From Maniola hyperantus (Eukaryota > Arthropoda > Insecta > Lepidoptera > Nymphalidae): a stretch of 64,000 bases of DNA. Below are positions 19,660-29,571 of the stretch, piece by piece. How positions within the stretch are numbered: position 1 is the first letter of the stretch; every line of letters starts with the position of its first letter. Made by a program: the position numbers and the translations under genes. The notes under the pieces were generated by a model, which worked only from the letters and a program-made list of their open reading frames with translations, was not told where the DNA came from and made no database searches. The stretch covers positions 5,608,212 through 5,672,211 of the forward strand of contig NC_048560.1 of assembly GCF_902806685.2 (NCBI RefSeq), given 5' to 3'.

Positions 19660-20659
19660 TTAAAGCTCATTTCACACTACGCAAGCGTTCCCCACTGTGC
19701 AAGGAAGGTCTTTGGAGTTTGATGAATAATATCCAAATTCAATTTGAAGATAAAATCAACTTGCTATTGTTTACTTTGTTCAAGAGGTCTCATTTAGCCC
19801 ATCCGTTCCAACAAATTTGGCATTTGTTTCTGTTATTTGTTACCCTGCATCCGTGCCAAGAAACATTAAGATTCAAGTGCTTTACAGGTTAATCTTATCC
19901 AGACCAGCTTAAATTGTCCAACTCACTTTAGAGTCTAGCATTCTAGTTCTGAGCGAATAGCTCGTGCTTGTAGCTATACCGACTTACATAAAGCTATTAA
20001 ACAATATACTTCCTTTATACTACTTCCTTAATTTAAGAGAAAATTGAAAAAACCTATTGATAGAAAAGACATATTATTCGATTAATGATTACCTTGTAGA
20101 GAAGTTTTAGTTTTATTTTAATTTTTGACATTTTTAATAAATACTATTATTGAAATTTGTTTTTTTTGGTGACGAATTTTATCAAACTATGTACACGTTG
20201 TTAGGTATATCATAACATATTGCATGCTAATAGGCAGAATTTGGCTGTACCTTTTTGTTTTTGTAACATCTCCACTGTTTACCCAGATTCGCAATAAAGA
20301 AATTTGAATTGAATTGAATACTTTATATGTATATGTACTTTCTTATGTGCGTTATGTGGGCTTTAAGTAATTAAATATCACTTGCTTTAACTACCGTTGT
20401 TCTTGTAAATAAACTAATCAGGTGTCCTGAATTCCGAGTCAATTTAGCCAAATGGTAAAATATTTTAAGTAGAGATAACTAAGAAGTCATAACAATGGAT
20501 ATTATGCTAAAATATTTTAAGAAAAGAACTTAGATAAGGGAATGGACCTTAATTGCTTTATAATGAGTTTGGTGGCGATAAAAAATTTTTTTTTTAAAGG
20601 GGAACTTGGGTTTCTTACTTTGTTCGATGTTTTGAATTTTCTTAAAGACTTTTACATTG
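19645..20659 (+). repeat. 1.0-kb tandem duplication, unit 1
   Basis: The unit runs from TTTTATATATTTTGATTAAA to GACTTTTACATTG and repeats at 20660-21679. By eye the units differ by about 5 inserted bases and very few substitutions. The first 15 bases are the terminal bases of the Helitron A element. A reading frame of about 80 codons (LIKAHFTLRKRSPLCKEGLW and on) is repeated in both units; I do not recognise it. Confidence 0.85.
20035..20326 (+). pseudogene. Jockey/CR1-like LINE 3' end inside the duplication
   Basis: In one frame it encodes KNLLIEKTYYSINDYLVEKF followed by stop, matching the end of the reverse transcriptase in LINE Y (KLIEKSYYNVKDYLND). A 3' UTR follows and ends CAATAAAGAAATTTGAATTG with a GAATT microsatellite, the usual tail of such LINEs. 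The frame is broken just upstream. The second copy is at about 21050-21345. Confidence 0.55.
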
Positions 20660-21679
20660 TTTTATATATTTTGATTAAAGCTCATTTCACACTACGCAAG
20701 CGTTCCCCACTGTGCAAGGAAGGTCTTTGGAGTTTGATGAATAATATCCAAATTCAATTTGAAGATAAAATCAACTTGCTATTGTTTACTTTGTTCAAGA
20801 GGTCTCATTTAGCCCATCCGTTCCAACAAATTTGGCATTTGTTTCTGTTATTTGTTACCCTGCATCCGTGCCAAGAAACATTAAGATTCAAGTGCTTTAC
20901 AGGTTAATCTTATCCAGACCAGCTTAAATTGTCCAACTCACTTTAGAGTCTAGCATTCTAGTTCTGAGCGAATAGCTCGTGCTTGTAGCTATACCGACTT
21001 ACATAAAGCTATTAAACAATATACTTCCTTTATACTACTTCCTTAATTTAAGAGAAAATTGAAAAAACCTATTGATAGAAAAGACATATTATTCGATTAA
21101 TGATTACCTTGTAGAGAAGTTTTAGTTTTATTTTAATTTTTGACATTTTTAATAAATACTATTATTGAAATTTGTTTTTTTTGGTGACGAATTTTATCAA
21201 AACTATGTACACGTTGTTAGGTATATCATAACATATTGCATGCTAATAGGCAGAATTTGTCTGTACCTTTTTGTTTTTGTAACATCTCCACTGTTTACCC
21301 AGATTCGCAATAAAGAAATTTGAATTGAATTGAATACTTTATATGTAGGTATATGTACTTTCTTATGTGCGTTATGTGGGCTTTAAGTAATTAAATATCA
21401 CTTGCTTTAACTACCGTTGTTCTTGTAAATAAACTAATCAGGTGTCCTGAATTCCGAGTCAATTTAGCCAAATGGTAAAATATTTTAAGTAGAGATAACT
21501 AAGAAGTCATAACAATGGATATTATGCTAAAATATTTTAAGAAAAGAACTTAGATAAGGGAATGGACCTTAATTGCTTTATAATGAGTTTGGTGGCGATA
21601 AAAAATTTTTTTTTTAAAGGGGAACTTGGGTTTCTTACTTTGTTCGATGTTTTGAATTTTCTTAAAGACTTTTACATTG
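20660..21679 (+). repeat. 1.0-kb tandem duplication, unit 2
   Basis: Copy of 19645-20659 carrying the same LINE end and SINE D scrap (AATTAAATATCACTTGCTTT). Differences include GTAGGTATATGTAC against GTATATGTAC and one extra A. The unit ends at GACTTTTACATTG and then diverges. Confidence 0.85.
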
Positions 21680-22005
21680 CTGTATGTCAGCCTTATCAAT
21701 ACTAATACAGTCTGAATCATTTTGAATGATAGATTTGAACTGTAAGCAGAAAAAAAGCAGTCCTCTGCACTTGGTCGCCTGTAAGCGACCATTTAATTAA
21801 AGTCATAGACTTGGACGGTTGGTCAACAACAAATGATTGATGAATGCGGATGAATCAATGATCAAAATCGATGGATGAAGTCCCAACCTTGGAGGTTTTG
21901 TTGGTTTGATAAGTTCAAAATTAATCGATCAGACTCAATTACAGCTTATAGGTTTCTTTTCTTTCACTTACATTACATTTAAACTAATTTTGCTTTTCTT
22001 ATTAA

Positions 22006-22242
22006 AAAAGCCGGCCAAGTGCTAGGCAAGACTCGCGCACCGAGGGTTCCGTACTACAGTCGTATTTTTTCGACATTATGCACGATAAATCAGAAACTAT
22101 TATATGCATAAAAATAAATAAAACTCTGTTTTAGAATGTACAGGTAAAGCCCTTTTATATTATGATACCCCACTTGATCTTCTTATCTTACTTTGAAAAT
22201 TGAAAATACTTATTATTTGTCTATCACATTACAATTTAGGTT
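22006..22242 (+). mobile_element. Element E, 3' truncated
   Basis: AAAAAGCCGGCCAAGTGCTA, then GGGTTCCGTACTACAGTCGT and the TCTGTTTTAGAATGTACAGG block shared with 1690-1720. The GACA repeat and 3' end are missing. Confidence 0.6.
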
Positions 22243-22714
22243 AAGTATATATGTAAATTTTTTGATTTTAATTTAATTATTTCTGATTGTATTACTTTTC
22301 TCTCGTTTCCTGCGTACAATCAGGCTAAGCTCTTATATGAATTAGTTAAAAATTAAAAATAGTTTAAAATTAGAGGGAATAACTAACGAAGCGAAATAGT
22401 CACTAAGTGACTAAGCTTCTTAATAAAGAGGAAAAAAATGCACATCATATACATCACATTGGTTTGTTGGTAAAGCTCCATTTTATCTGCTCGTGCGTAT
22501 GCTTGAGTGACACACTTGCGAACCAGAGCGTCAACAGAATTGAACCGCACGGGTACTATTGTGGATTTCGCAGGGCGTACTTTTGTCTCTTGACAGCCAC
22601 TGGAGCGTTTTGCGCTCACAGTTTTTTTTACAGATTGATTGCGATGTCAACTGATCTTACCAGATGCATTAATAACATGCATCTAGTAAGATTAGATTCG
22701 AATTTAAATTTTGA
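22243..22714. other. No gene recognised
   Basis: Short overlapping ORFs on both strands (22383-22619 and 22407-22733), none with recognisable domains. Probably non-coding. Confidence 0.35.
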
Positions 22715-23073
22715 ATTTAGCGCAATTTCCTGACGGACCTTCTAATTTAGTGCTTCCTTGTACCTTCAAGTCAAGAGTGAATACGCATCTTCTAGGCAAG
22801 CGCGCTCCATTTTTTGGCTGCATAATCACTTGCCACCAGCTAGGTGACTCGCTAACTCAGTGTATAAGACAGAATGATAGCCACCGAGGTTGGAATGTAG
22901 AAATACATTGCTGCTTCACAAGTGGTAGTAAAATATTTTTTCGTAGAAAACCTTCAACGGATTAAAATAATGAGCTCTGTGGCTATTGTTCAATGTTAGA
23001 CACTGAGTTAGAGAATCACCCCACAGGTCTGATTGCAGTCAAGCGCTAGTCTATAAATTAAAAAATATATATA
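22715..23073 (+). pseudogene. LINE K 3' end, split by a MITE
   Basis: It encodes CTFKSRVNTHLLGKRAPFFG and then CIITCHQL, like the last residues of a Jockey/R1-type ORF2. It continues after the MITE (22844-23019) with the 3' tail CAGGTCTGATTGCAGTCAAG ... AAATTAAAAAATAT. The same tail occurs at 34983-35057 and, diverged, in the 189-bp triplication. Confidence 0.55.
22844..23019. mobile_element. MITE L inside LINE K
   Basis: The inverted ends are about 40 bp: GTGACTCGCTAACTCAGTGT and ATAGCCAC on the left, GTGGCTAT and ACACTGAGTTAGAGAATCAC on the right. Removing it restores a continuous LINE tail. Near-duplicate CCACCAG/CCACAG flanks may be a target duplication. Confidence 0.65.
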
Positions 23074-23305
23074 TATAGCGGCATGAGGTAAAATGCAGTT
23101 TATAAGCGTGGTATAAACCTTTTAATTCCGTGCCATTTAAGTAGGTTATCGCAGTAAATAAAGTTTGAAAATTTGCGGCTTTTGCTCATGACGTTGTTTT
23201 CGTCGGTTGTTTTTGAATGCCTTTTATGATGACCTTGGCATTTCGTGGTTGTACAGTTTTAAGCTACCGTTCCGTTTTGTTATTTAACTTATGTACCTAT
23301 CTACT

Positions 23306-23489
23306 ATAGATGATGCCCGCGACTTCGCCCGCGTGGATTTAGGTTGGTAAAAATCCCGTGGAAACTGTTTGGTTTTCCGGGATAAAAAATAGCCAACGTC
23401 ACTCACGAGGTCTTAAACTATATCCACGCAAAACATCACGCCAACCCGTTGCTCCGTTGCGGCGTGATTGAAGAACAAACTAATAATCC
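23306..23489 (-). mobile_element. Helitron-like B, 5' truncated
   Basis: It carries GATGATGCCCGCGACTTCGC at the 3' side and the GGCGTGATTGAAGAACAAAC block at the other end. The terminal CTAG has become CTATAG. It lacks the 5' AATATTATAAATG block. A further scrap of the same family follows at 23490-23558. Confidence 0.6.
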
Positions 23490-23567
23490 ACGTGTATTTA
23501 GGTTGCTAAAAATCCTTAGATAGTTATCTTTAGTTTTCCGAAATAAAAAGTAGAGCACTTTTTGACG

Positions 23568-23923
23568 CATGTAAGCTCATCATCACCATCATGATCAACC
23601 CATCACCGGCTCACTACAGAGCACGGGTCTCCTCGCATAGTGGGAAGGGTTTTGGCCATAGTCTACCACGCTGGCCATGTGCGGATTGGTAGACTTCACA
23701 CACCTTTGAGAACATTATGGAGAACTCTCAGGTATGCAGGTTTCCTCACGATGTTAGTGGTAGCTTTTCCTGTGATAGCCTAGTCGGTAGGACGTCCACC
23801 TTCTGATCGGAGGTCGGGGGCTCGATCCCGGGCACGCATCTCTAACTTTTCGGAGCTATGTGCGTTTTTAATAATTTAATATCACTTGCTTTAACGGTGA
23901 AGGAAAACATCATGTAAGCTCAT
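23568..23923 (-). mobile_element. SINE D with a 13-bp TSD and 5' inversion
   Basis: CATGTAAGCTCAT occurs at 23568-23580 and again at 23911-23923, flanking the insertion. Next to the left duplication is the minus-strand 3' half: body plus (GAT)-type tail, 23581-23754. Next to the right one is the 5' half in the opposite orientation (23771-23910). It holds a tRNA-like head with A box TAGCCTAGTCGG and B box GGCTCGATCCC and continues to GAAGGAAAACAT. The two halves are adjacent parts of one SINE, so this is a 5'-inverted insertion as produced by twin priming. Confidence 0.8.
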
Positions 23924-24244
23924 GCTGTAATTATTCATTTGTATAACACTGATTTTTTTTTAAATCTGACATTTTGTAAGGATCTTATACTGATGATCTA
24001 TATGCCAGCGAAAGGAATATTCTAAGCGCGTGATAAATAATATAATATCACAAAACAAATGCTTAAGTTTGTGTCTTAGCTGCGATTTATCCTCATCTCT
24101 CTTGTTATGTTATTCGTTAACTTTTTGCTTGTTAGAGTTTCGTCCAAAACTTTTTCATCTTATTGTCTAGGGAAAAATCCGTGCATGTTGGAAACTTTGT
24201 CTGGAAAAGTATCAAAACAGTTCATCTAAAATCCAAAAATGTAA

Positions 24245-24521
24245 TAATTGGGTATTTGACTCCAATTTTTTTATTACTTTATTATAAACTAGGATAAAAA
24301 CAATGACGTAAACTGAAAAAACTAATTAAATGGATCAAATAACAAAAGAGTTATAAGCATTTAAATATATCTGATTAGACAGAGGTAACGATATAGAATT
24401 TTAACTTTGTAAATCTTTGTTGGAATTTAATATTTTTTTCAGCGTACGTCATTATTTTTATCCTAGTTTATAATAAAGTAATAATATTTATCAAATTCAA
24501 AAGTAGTAAAGTACCCAATTA
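24245..24521. mobile_element. MITE M
   Basis: TAATTGGGTA (24245-24254) and TACCCAATTA (24512-24521) are perfect inverted ends. Inside, ATTACTTTATTATAAACTAG and GATAAAAA..AATGACGTA on the left are matched inverted on the right (TACGTCATTATTTTTATCC ...). TA at each end suggests a Tc1/mariner-type target. Single copy in this window. Confidence 0.7.
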
Positions 24522-24975
24522 TAAACATAGCAAAACATCTTGATTAAATAATAAAAGTTTAATTTGAATTTAACTGCTGTAGGCGTTTATTGTCTTACAT
24601 TTACACATACTTGAATCGTTGATTACATTTAATACCTATGTTATTACTTAGTATGGGATTCTAATACCGTGAGCCAATGTCGAATGATAATAATCATCTC
24701 TTAAATTAGACACTAACAATAACCTCTATGACTGTGCAGAATACATACCTATTCGTATGTATGTCATCCCAATTACGCCTTTATTACTTGGGGTTATGGG
24801 CTAGTTTATGGAAAACATAAGGAAAACAATTGATTTTAGCCTCTAATGCCATTGTAATAGGTACGTAAAGCCATTCATGAGGTATCAGCGTATAGGGTTG
24901 CCAGTTCATAATATAAAAATCGAAAAATTCCTTATGTTTAGAATTTTTTGACATACCTAATATTTCGAGTTGAAT
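24522..24975. other. No gene recognised
   Basis: AT-rich. A minus-strand ORF (24784-25050) overlaps the antisense of a LINE J copy at its start and shows no known domain; I do not annotate it as a gene. Confidence 0.35.
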
Positions 24976-25210
24976 CATAACTTTGTACCATATCTTTTTC
25001 CCACGATGCAAATTAGAAATGGAACCAACTCCCTTCGGTGGTGTTCCCAATAGATTTGAACATGAGGTTATTAAAAGGGCACATCAACAAATTCTTCATA
25101 AGGCGGTAACGCATTTTCGATTCCTTTGGTGCTGCAAATGCTCATGAAAGGCGATAGTCGCTTAACATCAGGTGTGTGACCCGTGTGCTCGTTTGCTTGC
25201 TGTTTATATA
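24976..25210 (+). pseudogene. LINE J 3' fragment, diverged
   Basis: Opposite orientation to 16338-16588. It carries GGAACCAACTCCCTTCGG, the CACATCAACAAATTC and TTTGGTGCTGCAAATGCTCA blocks and GTGTGCTCGTTTGCTTGCTG. Heavily mutated, with no open frame. Confidence 0.5.
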
Positions 25211-25299
25211 CATATTTTTAAAAATCCATACGTATCGCAAAAAATCTTGTCACCTGGGTGACCCTACGCAAGAGAAAATAGAGGAAACGTGCCTAATGC

Positions 25300-25408
25300 C
25301 TATTCAATAAAATGATGATATTCTATTAATCTTGGCCTACAGCCAAAATCCTTAGCCTTTTCCTCCATAGTGCCGTTAGTTTCATACTAACGTGTCTCAT
25401 TTATTCAT
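25300..25408. repeat. Local direct repeat, unit 1
   Basis: CAATAAAATGATGATATTC through ATCCTTAG, TTTCCTCCATAG and AGTTTCATACT ... GTGTCTCATTTAT. It recurs at 25892-25996. A TCAT microsatellite (about 25400-25420) follows. Confidence 0.6.
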
Positions 25409-25440
25409 TCATTCATTCATTGATTCAAGTATATTAGTGA

Positions 25441-25669
25441 CTAGCTGATGCCCGTGACTTCGTCCGCGTAGATTTACATTTTTCAAAATCCCGCGGGAAC
25501 TCTTTGGTTTTCCGGGATAAAAAGTAGCCTATATGTTAATCCAGGGTATAATCTATCTCCATTCCAAATTTCAGCCAAATCCGTGCAGTGGTTTTTGTTT
25601 GAAAGAGTAACAAACATACACACACACACACACATACAAACTTTCGCCTTTATAATATTAGTAGTGTGA
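25441..25669 (-). mobile_element. Helitron-like B, full length
   Basis: CTAG complement at 25441, GATGCCCGTGACTTCGTCCG hairpin, GTAACAAACATACACACACA and a CA microsatellite, then TTTATAATATTAGTAG at the 5' side. The CA repeat marks expansion inside this copy. Confidence 0.7.
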
Positions 25670-25808
25670 TATCATTTGAGATATTTTTGTATAGAAATTT
25701 ACAATATTTTTCTCTGAAAATATTATTGTTAAACAAAAAAAAATATTTTTTCAAAGTTATAATTCAAAATCGGTTTTTTGGAATTTTGCACCAGGTCTTT
25801 AATCTTTA

Positions 25809-25890
25809 CTAGATGATGCCCGCGACATCGTCCGCGTAGATTTATGTTTTTACAAATCCCGCGGAACCTCTGATTTTCCTGGATAAACGG
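25809..25890 (-). repeat. Helitron-like B 3' half
   Basis: CTAGATGATGCCCGCGACAT to TTTTCCTGGATAAA. It is truncated where the second unit of the local direct repeat begins. Confidence 0.6.
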
Positions 25891-25891
25891 A

Positions 25892-25996
25892 TAACAATAA
25901 AATGATATTCGATTCATCTTGGCTTATAGCCAATATCCTTAGTTTCCTCCATAGGGCCATTAGTTTCATACTTACTCGTACGTGTCTCATTTATGA
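25892..25996. repeat. Local direct repeat, unit 2
   Basis: Second copy of 25300-25408, about 590 bases downstream, with scattered changes. It also abuts a Helitron B piece, but on its other side. Confidence 0.6.
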
Positions 25997-26369
25997 AATT
26001 GATGAGGGTGTACTAAACTGTTACAATTTCAGTCTTTGATGTAGCCCTCAGAGATTTCACAATAAAAGTCGATATGAATAAAGTCAAGGGTGTCCCATTT
26101 TGATAAGTCCTGCAAGGTTTGATAAGTATTTTTTTATAACTTGATCGCCCATACTGCTTAAAACTCACAAGGGTTTTCGTAAACCTAAAACGTTTCTTGA
26201 ATTTTAAAACTAAAAGAATTGTGGAATTCTTTTTGATTTCCCGTTTGCGCTTAAATTTCCTATCGTCAGCGAGCTTTGATTTTGAGAACGATTTTTCACT
26301 AGCTTCTCGTGCACAATTGAGATATTGGAGTGAATAATTCAAGTCAGCTCAAGTAATGGCGTCCACTTT

Positions 26370-26600
26370 ATTTTTTCATCGATTACAAACCCTTGACTGC
26401 GATCTCATCTGGTGGTAAGGGATAATGCAGTCTAAGGGTGAGATCTATAGAGCGCACTCTGACTTTGCTTAGACTTAATACAGAGTTAAAACAAGACAGA
26501 GCTATATCTCTCACATAAATCTGCCTCGTTTTAACTCAATCGTCAAAGTGCGCTCTATAGATCTCAGCCTAAGATGGACGTGGGCTACCTTTTTTAGGGC
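26370..26600 (-). mobile_element. SINE T interrupted by MITE N
   Basis: The tail side (CCCTTGACTGCGATCTCATC) runs to GCAGTCTAAG at 26436; the SINE resumes as TAAGATGGACGTGGGCTACC at 26570. The interrupting element is 26437-26569. Confidence 0.65.
26437..26569. mobile_element. MITE N, copy 1, with TAAG target duplication
   Basis: Inverted ends GAGATCTATAGAGCGCACT and the matching AGTGCGCTCTATAGATCTC. The interior is also palindromic around AGACAGAGCTATATC. TAAG occurs once in an intact SINE T at this spot and is present on both sides here, giving a 4-bp target duplication. Second copy at 36176-36293. Confidence 0.75.
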
Positions 26601-26636
26601 GTCCTCCCCTCTACGACTCACCTCATACCCCGATTA

Positions 26637-26813
26637 CAGTACCCGGCAGGAAATATTGTACATCGACCTTTAGAAAAAGATAGCGGTTTCGTGGAGCGTT
26701 GTCTCTGTCGTTGAGACCGACAAAACGTCACATACGTATGCGTGATAGAGATAACGCTCTACAAAGCCGAAATCTTATTCTAAAGGTCGATGGACAATAT
26801 TTCTTGCCGTGGC
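26637..26813. mobile_element. MITE O, copy 1
   Basis: CAGTACCCGGCAGGAAATAT and TGTACATCGACCTTTAG on the left, inverted on the right (CTAAAGGTCGATGGACAATA). The centre has TTGAGACCGACAAAACGTCA. This is the most diverged of five copies. Confidence 0.7.
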
Positions 26814-27068
26814 GCCTGCCAGTGACGTCAAAGCGTTTCATTTTACAAGATCTCTAACTGTCGTGAACTGTGCCTTTATAGTCACAGAATATACTGAAAT
26901 GCTATAGTTTCGAGTGCAATATTGGAATGAATAATCAATGTCAGCACAAGGCATAAGGGCGTCGACTCAGCTCAGGTGTTTCATAATGATATGTAAATGC
27001 GTCTCGGTGGAGCAGCTGTGCGAGTGCATCATTAGTGTATTACGTTTATAGTACGGGTATTTATTTAT

Positions 27069-27230
27069 TTATCATCATCATCATCATCATCATCATCGCG
27101 TGCCTTCTTCGAAACGAAGTTTGGAGGTCATCATGCGAAAAGCCTCACTATTTAAAGCCGCCTCTTTTAACTTTGGGTAACTAAGCCCTGCCCACCCTCT
27201 TATATCGTCCAACCTTTTGTTTTTGGCGAC
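27069..27230 (-). pseudogene. RTE-like LINE 3' end with (ATG)n tail
   Basis: On the minus strand it reads VAKNKRLDDIRGWAGLSYPK and ends at a stop followed by an ATG microsatellite (27069-27099 on the + strand as ATC). The position of DDIR and the microsatellite tail match the other RTE-like ends here. Diverged and uncertain. Confidence 0.4.
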
Positions 27231-27821
27231 CTGGAGCTCTTTTGCCTTCAATTCTTCCTTCCAAAACTAATCTTGTATACGGTTCTCGTTTATCTACATT
27301 TACTATGGTCGGATCATGGAGAACACATAAAACGTTTATTATGTCCGTCTCCAGGATATAAGAAGCTATCGCTGTGCTTTACGTCAAGATCGGTTCCGCA
27401 GTTGACGTGAAAATTTAAAATAGAGAAATAGAAACAGGAATTTAAAATGTGCAACCACTCGAGACTAGAGAACAAACATTGCCCCCATATCATTACTGCA
27501 AACGTTGCTTTTGAAAACCCCCAGTTTGCAATCCCCGCGGCTACGTGGACGTACGACCATTATTATTTCAATGCGCGCACTTTACTTATTTCCATTTTCA
27601 TAGTCTCTACTCTAGTCTGTACAGTTTATACTGCGTCATTTTTCTCTTAATGGCTGGTTACATTACTCCTGTAACTAGCATACCAGTCCGCGATCAAGTT
27701 TATCAGCAGGTAACCGCGATCTACCAACACTGCTTTTTGCCGCAAGGTTGCTATTTTAGCAGCTCGGAGGTTGGAACCGTAAGTTCTAAATTTTAACGAT
27801 ACTTCGAGCTATGTGCCCCCC

Positions 27822-27822
<1 letters not shown>
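27231..27822. other. No gene recognised
   Basis: Contains short ORFs (27447-27650 and 27545-27796, different frames) with no recognised domains. Appears single-copy within the window. Confidence 0.35.
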
Positions 27823-27897
<75 letters not shown>

Positions 27898-28073
27898 GAT
27901 ATAGCGAGCAAGCGAGCAGGCGGGTCACCTGATGTTAAGTGATTACCGCCGCCCATGAACATTTGCAGCACCAGAGGAGCCGCCGATGCGTTGCCGGCCT
28001 TTTAGGAATTTGTTGGTCCGCCCCTTGAATAACCCCATGTTATAATCTAGTGGGAACACCGCCGGTGGGAGTC
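27823..28073 (-). mobile_element. LINE J insertion with a tail of about 70 A
   Basis: A run of about 70 T (27824-27893) is the poly(A) tail of a minus-strand LINE J fragment. The RT C-terminal sequence follows to GGGAGT at 28073. CCACT lies at both junctions and may be a short target duplication. The tail length and close match to 16338-16588 suggest a young insertion. A lysine-run ORF across the T tract is meaningless. Confidence 0.7.
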
Positions 28074-28607
28074 CACTGTCACTTTATCGTCGCTGCTCGG
28101 TGAGCCATGTCGGTTACCTTGGATCTTTTACGAATTTCTATTTAATCACGTAAATGCATACAGAAATAATGTGATCAAGATTTTGATGAGATTAAGGTTT
28201 AGTTACTGAACCTGAGCAATTCCAGGAACCACATTGGCAATCTGCTTTTCAATCCAATTCGCTTTTTGGAACACAGTGCAATGTACTCGTAACAGTATTC
28301 ACATGCTCAAGTGAATGTATTGGATTTAGCTACTGGAATAATATAAACCGGGCATTATTTCCATTTTCATGGTCTGCCTACTCACACCACCATTATTCTC
28401 TTCAACTTTTTCCTACGAACTTTGTCCATAATGTTCTTATCTTTTAATCCCACCGTGGCATTAAACCTGACGTGGCTGCGTCCCTGAGATTCTGCTTTAA
28501 AAAGTCTTTTGACGTCTTCTCTTTTAAAATACGTAATTAGATTGTCTGAAAATAATTTAATTAGGAGTTTTCTTTTTGTTTTGTCTGCTTGGCTTCCGTT
28601 TTCGTCA
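28074..28607. other. No gene recognised
   Basis: Mixed sequence without a plausible ORF or shared repeat. Confidence 0.4.
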
Positions 28608-29036
28608 AAAAGTTTTCATCGTGATTTCTAATACTATTCCGAAAAAAATATAAAAAACCAGATGAAGCCCGCGACTTCGTCCATAGGTTTTTAATAATCC
28701 CGTGGGAACTCTTTATTTTCGGGATAAAAAGTAGCCTATGTCCTTCCCCGGGATGTAAGCTAACTCTATACCAAATTTCATCGAAATCGAATTTATAGGC
28801 TGTGAAAAGCTAGCAGACAGACAGACATGACAGATACACTTTCGCATTTATAATATTACTATGTATTACACTTTATACTTTGACGTAAGATTTTTTACAC
28901 CTTTGTTACCTGTTATCTGCTAAAGCCACCATGATCCAAATTTCATTTCGCTGCTCGTTCCTACCTGTGTTGGGGACAAGAGAAAATTTCAACTTCTATA
29001 AAATAGCGAAGGTCTTCACAAGGTTCTCTCTCTGTG
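28608..29036 (-). mobile_element. Relative of the 9226-9685 element, split by a Helitron B
   Basis: Reverse-complement match to 9205-9440: CGTGATTTCTAATACTATTC here (28619), and ACTTTATACTTTGACGTAAG, CACCATGATCCAAATTTCAT and TGTGTTGGGGACAAGAG. The match is broken at 28658-28864 by a complete Helitron-like B. Confidence 0.65.
28658..28864 (-). mobile_element. Helitron-like B, near full length
   Basis: GATGAAGCCCGCGACTTCGT with the 3' terminus mutated to CCAG, GAAAAGCTAGCAGACAGACA and CGCATTTATAATATTACTAT at the 5' side. Its borders coincide with the gap in the host element. Confidence 0.7.
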
Positions 29037-29182
29037 ATAAAAAATAAAAATAAAATATTTTTTATTCTATTAAACTTTTACAAGTATTTTCGAATCGTCA
29101 ACAGCATCTACCACTGGTTCGGAATGCCTTTCCTACCGAGAAGAACCAGCAAGAAACTCGGCGGTTGCTCTTTCAAAGATTT
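29037..29182 (-). pseudogene. LINE Q 3' end
   Basis: AAATAAAATATTTTTTATTC (tail side), then AAACTTTTACAAGTATTTTC, CACTGGTTCGGAATGCCTTT and GAAGAACCAGCAAGAAACTC. The same block is at 62232-62375 and in part at 32432-32520 and 41497-41545. I know it as a very common lepidopteran LINE/SINE 3' region; the class is not settled from this piece. Confidence 0.5.
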
Positions 29183-29571
29183 GATATACAATATTATGCC
29201 GTGTATAAGAAAAGTATTTGCAGTACTGCGCGTTGACGTTTGACAACTAAATATCTACTCTGGGCTGCAAATGTTCGCCTATTAGTCCCTTCCTATTGAT
29301 GTTTGCTCTCACGGCAAACATTTGTCCGCCGTCTGAACACACCCAGTCCTTTTATTATACCTATTTGTAAACCCTGTCTGTCCGTCCTTTACAAACACTA
29401 TTTAAACTAACTAAGCTGGGCGATCTAATAAAATCGTTTAAATAATGCTTTGATCGAAGGATTTTGTGAGTTTATGTGTTTTACGATCAAACGGGCTAGG
29501 GCTGTCTGAATATGCAAATATCTCGATTTAGTATCCATCTGGTATCAGTAGAGACATCCACACTTACATAT

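Noticed and set aside
20542..20907. 121-codon ORF, apparently a gene with a paralogue at 19599
   Set aside because: The two ORFs are the same sequence in a tandem duplication, and the first part of the longer one crosses the duplication junction. No family recognised.
24784..25050. 88-codon minus-strand ORF with protein-like composition
   Set aside because: Its first third is antisense to a LINE J remnant, and the remainder has no motif or second line of evidence.
27786..27971. ORF containing a long lysine run
   Set aside because: It is the antisense of a LINE poly(A) tail.
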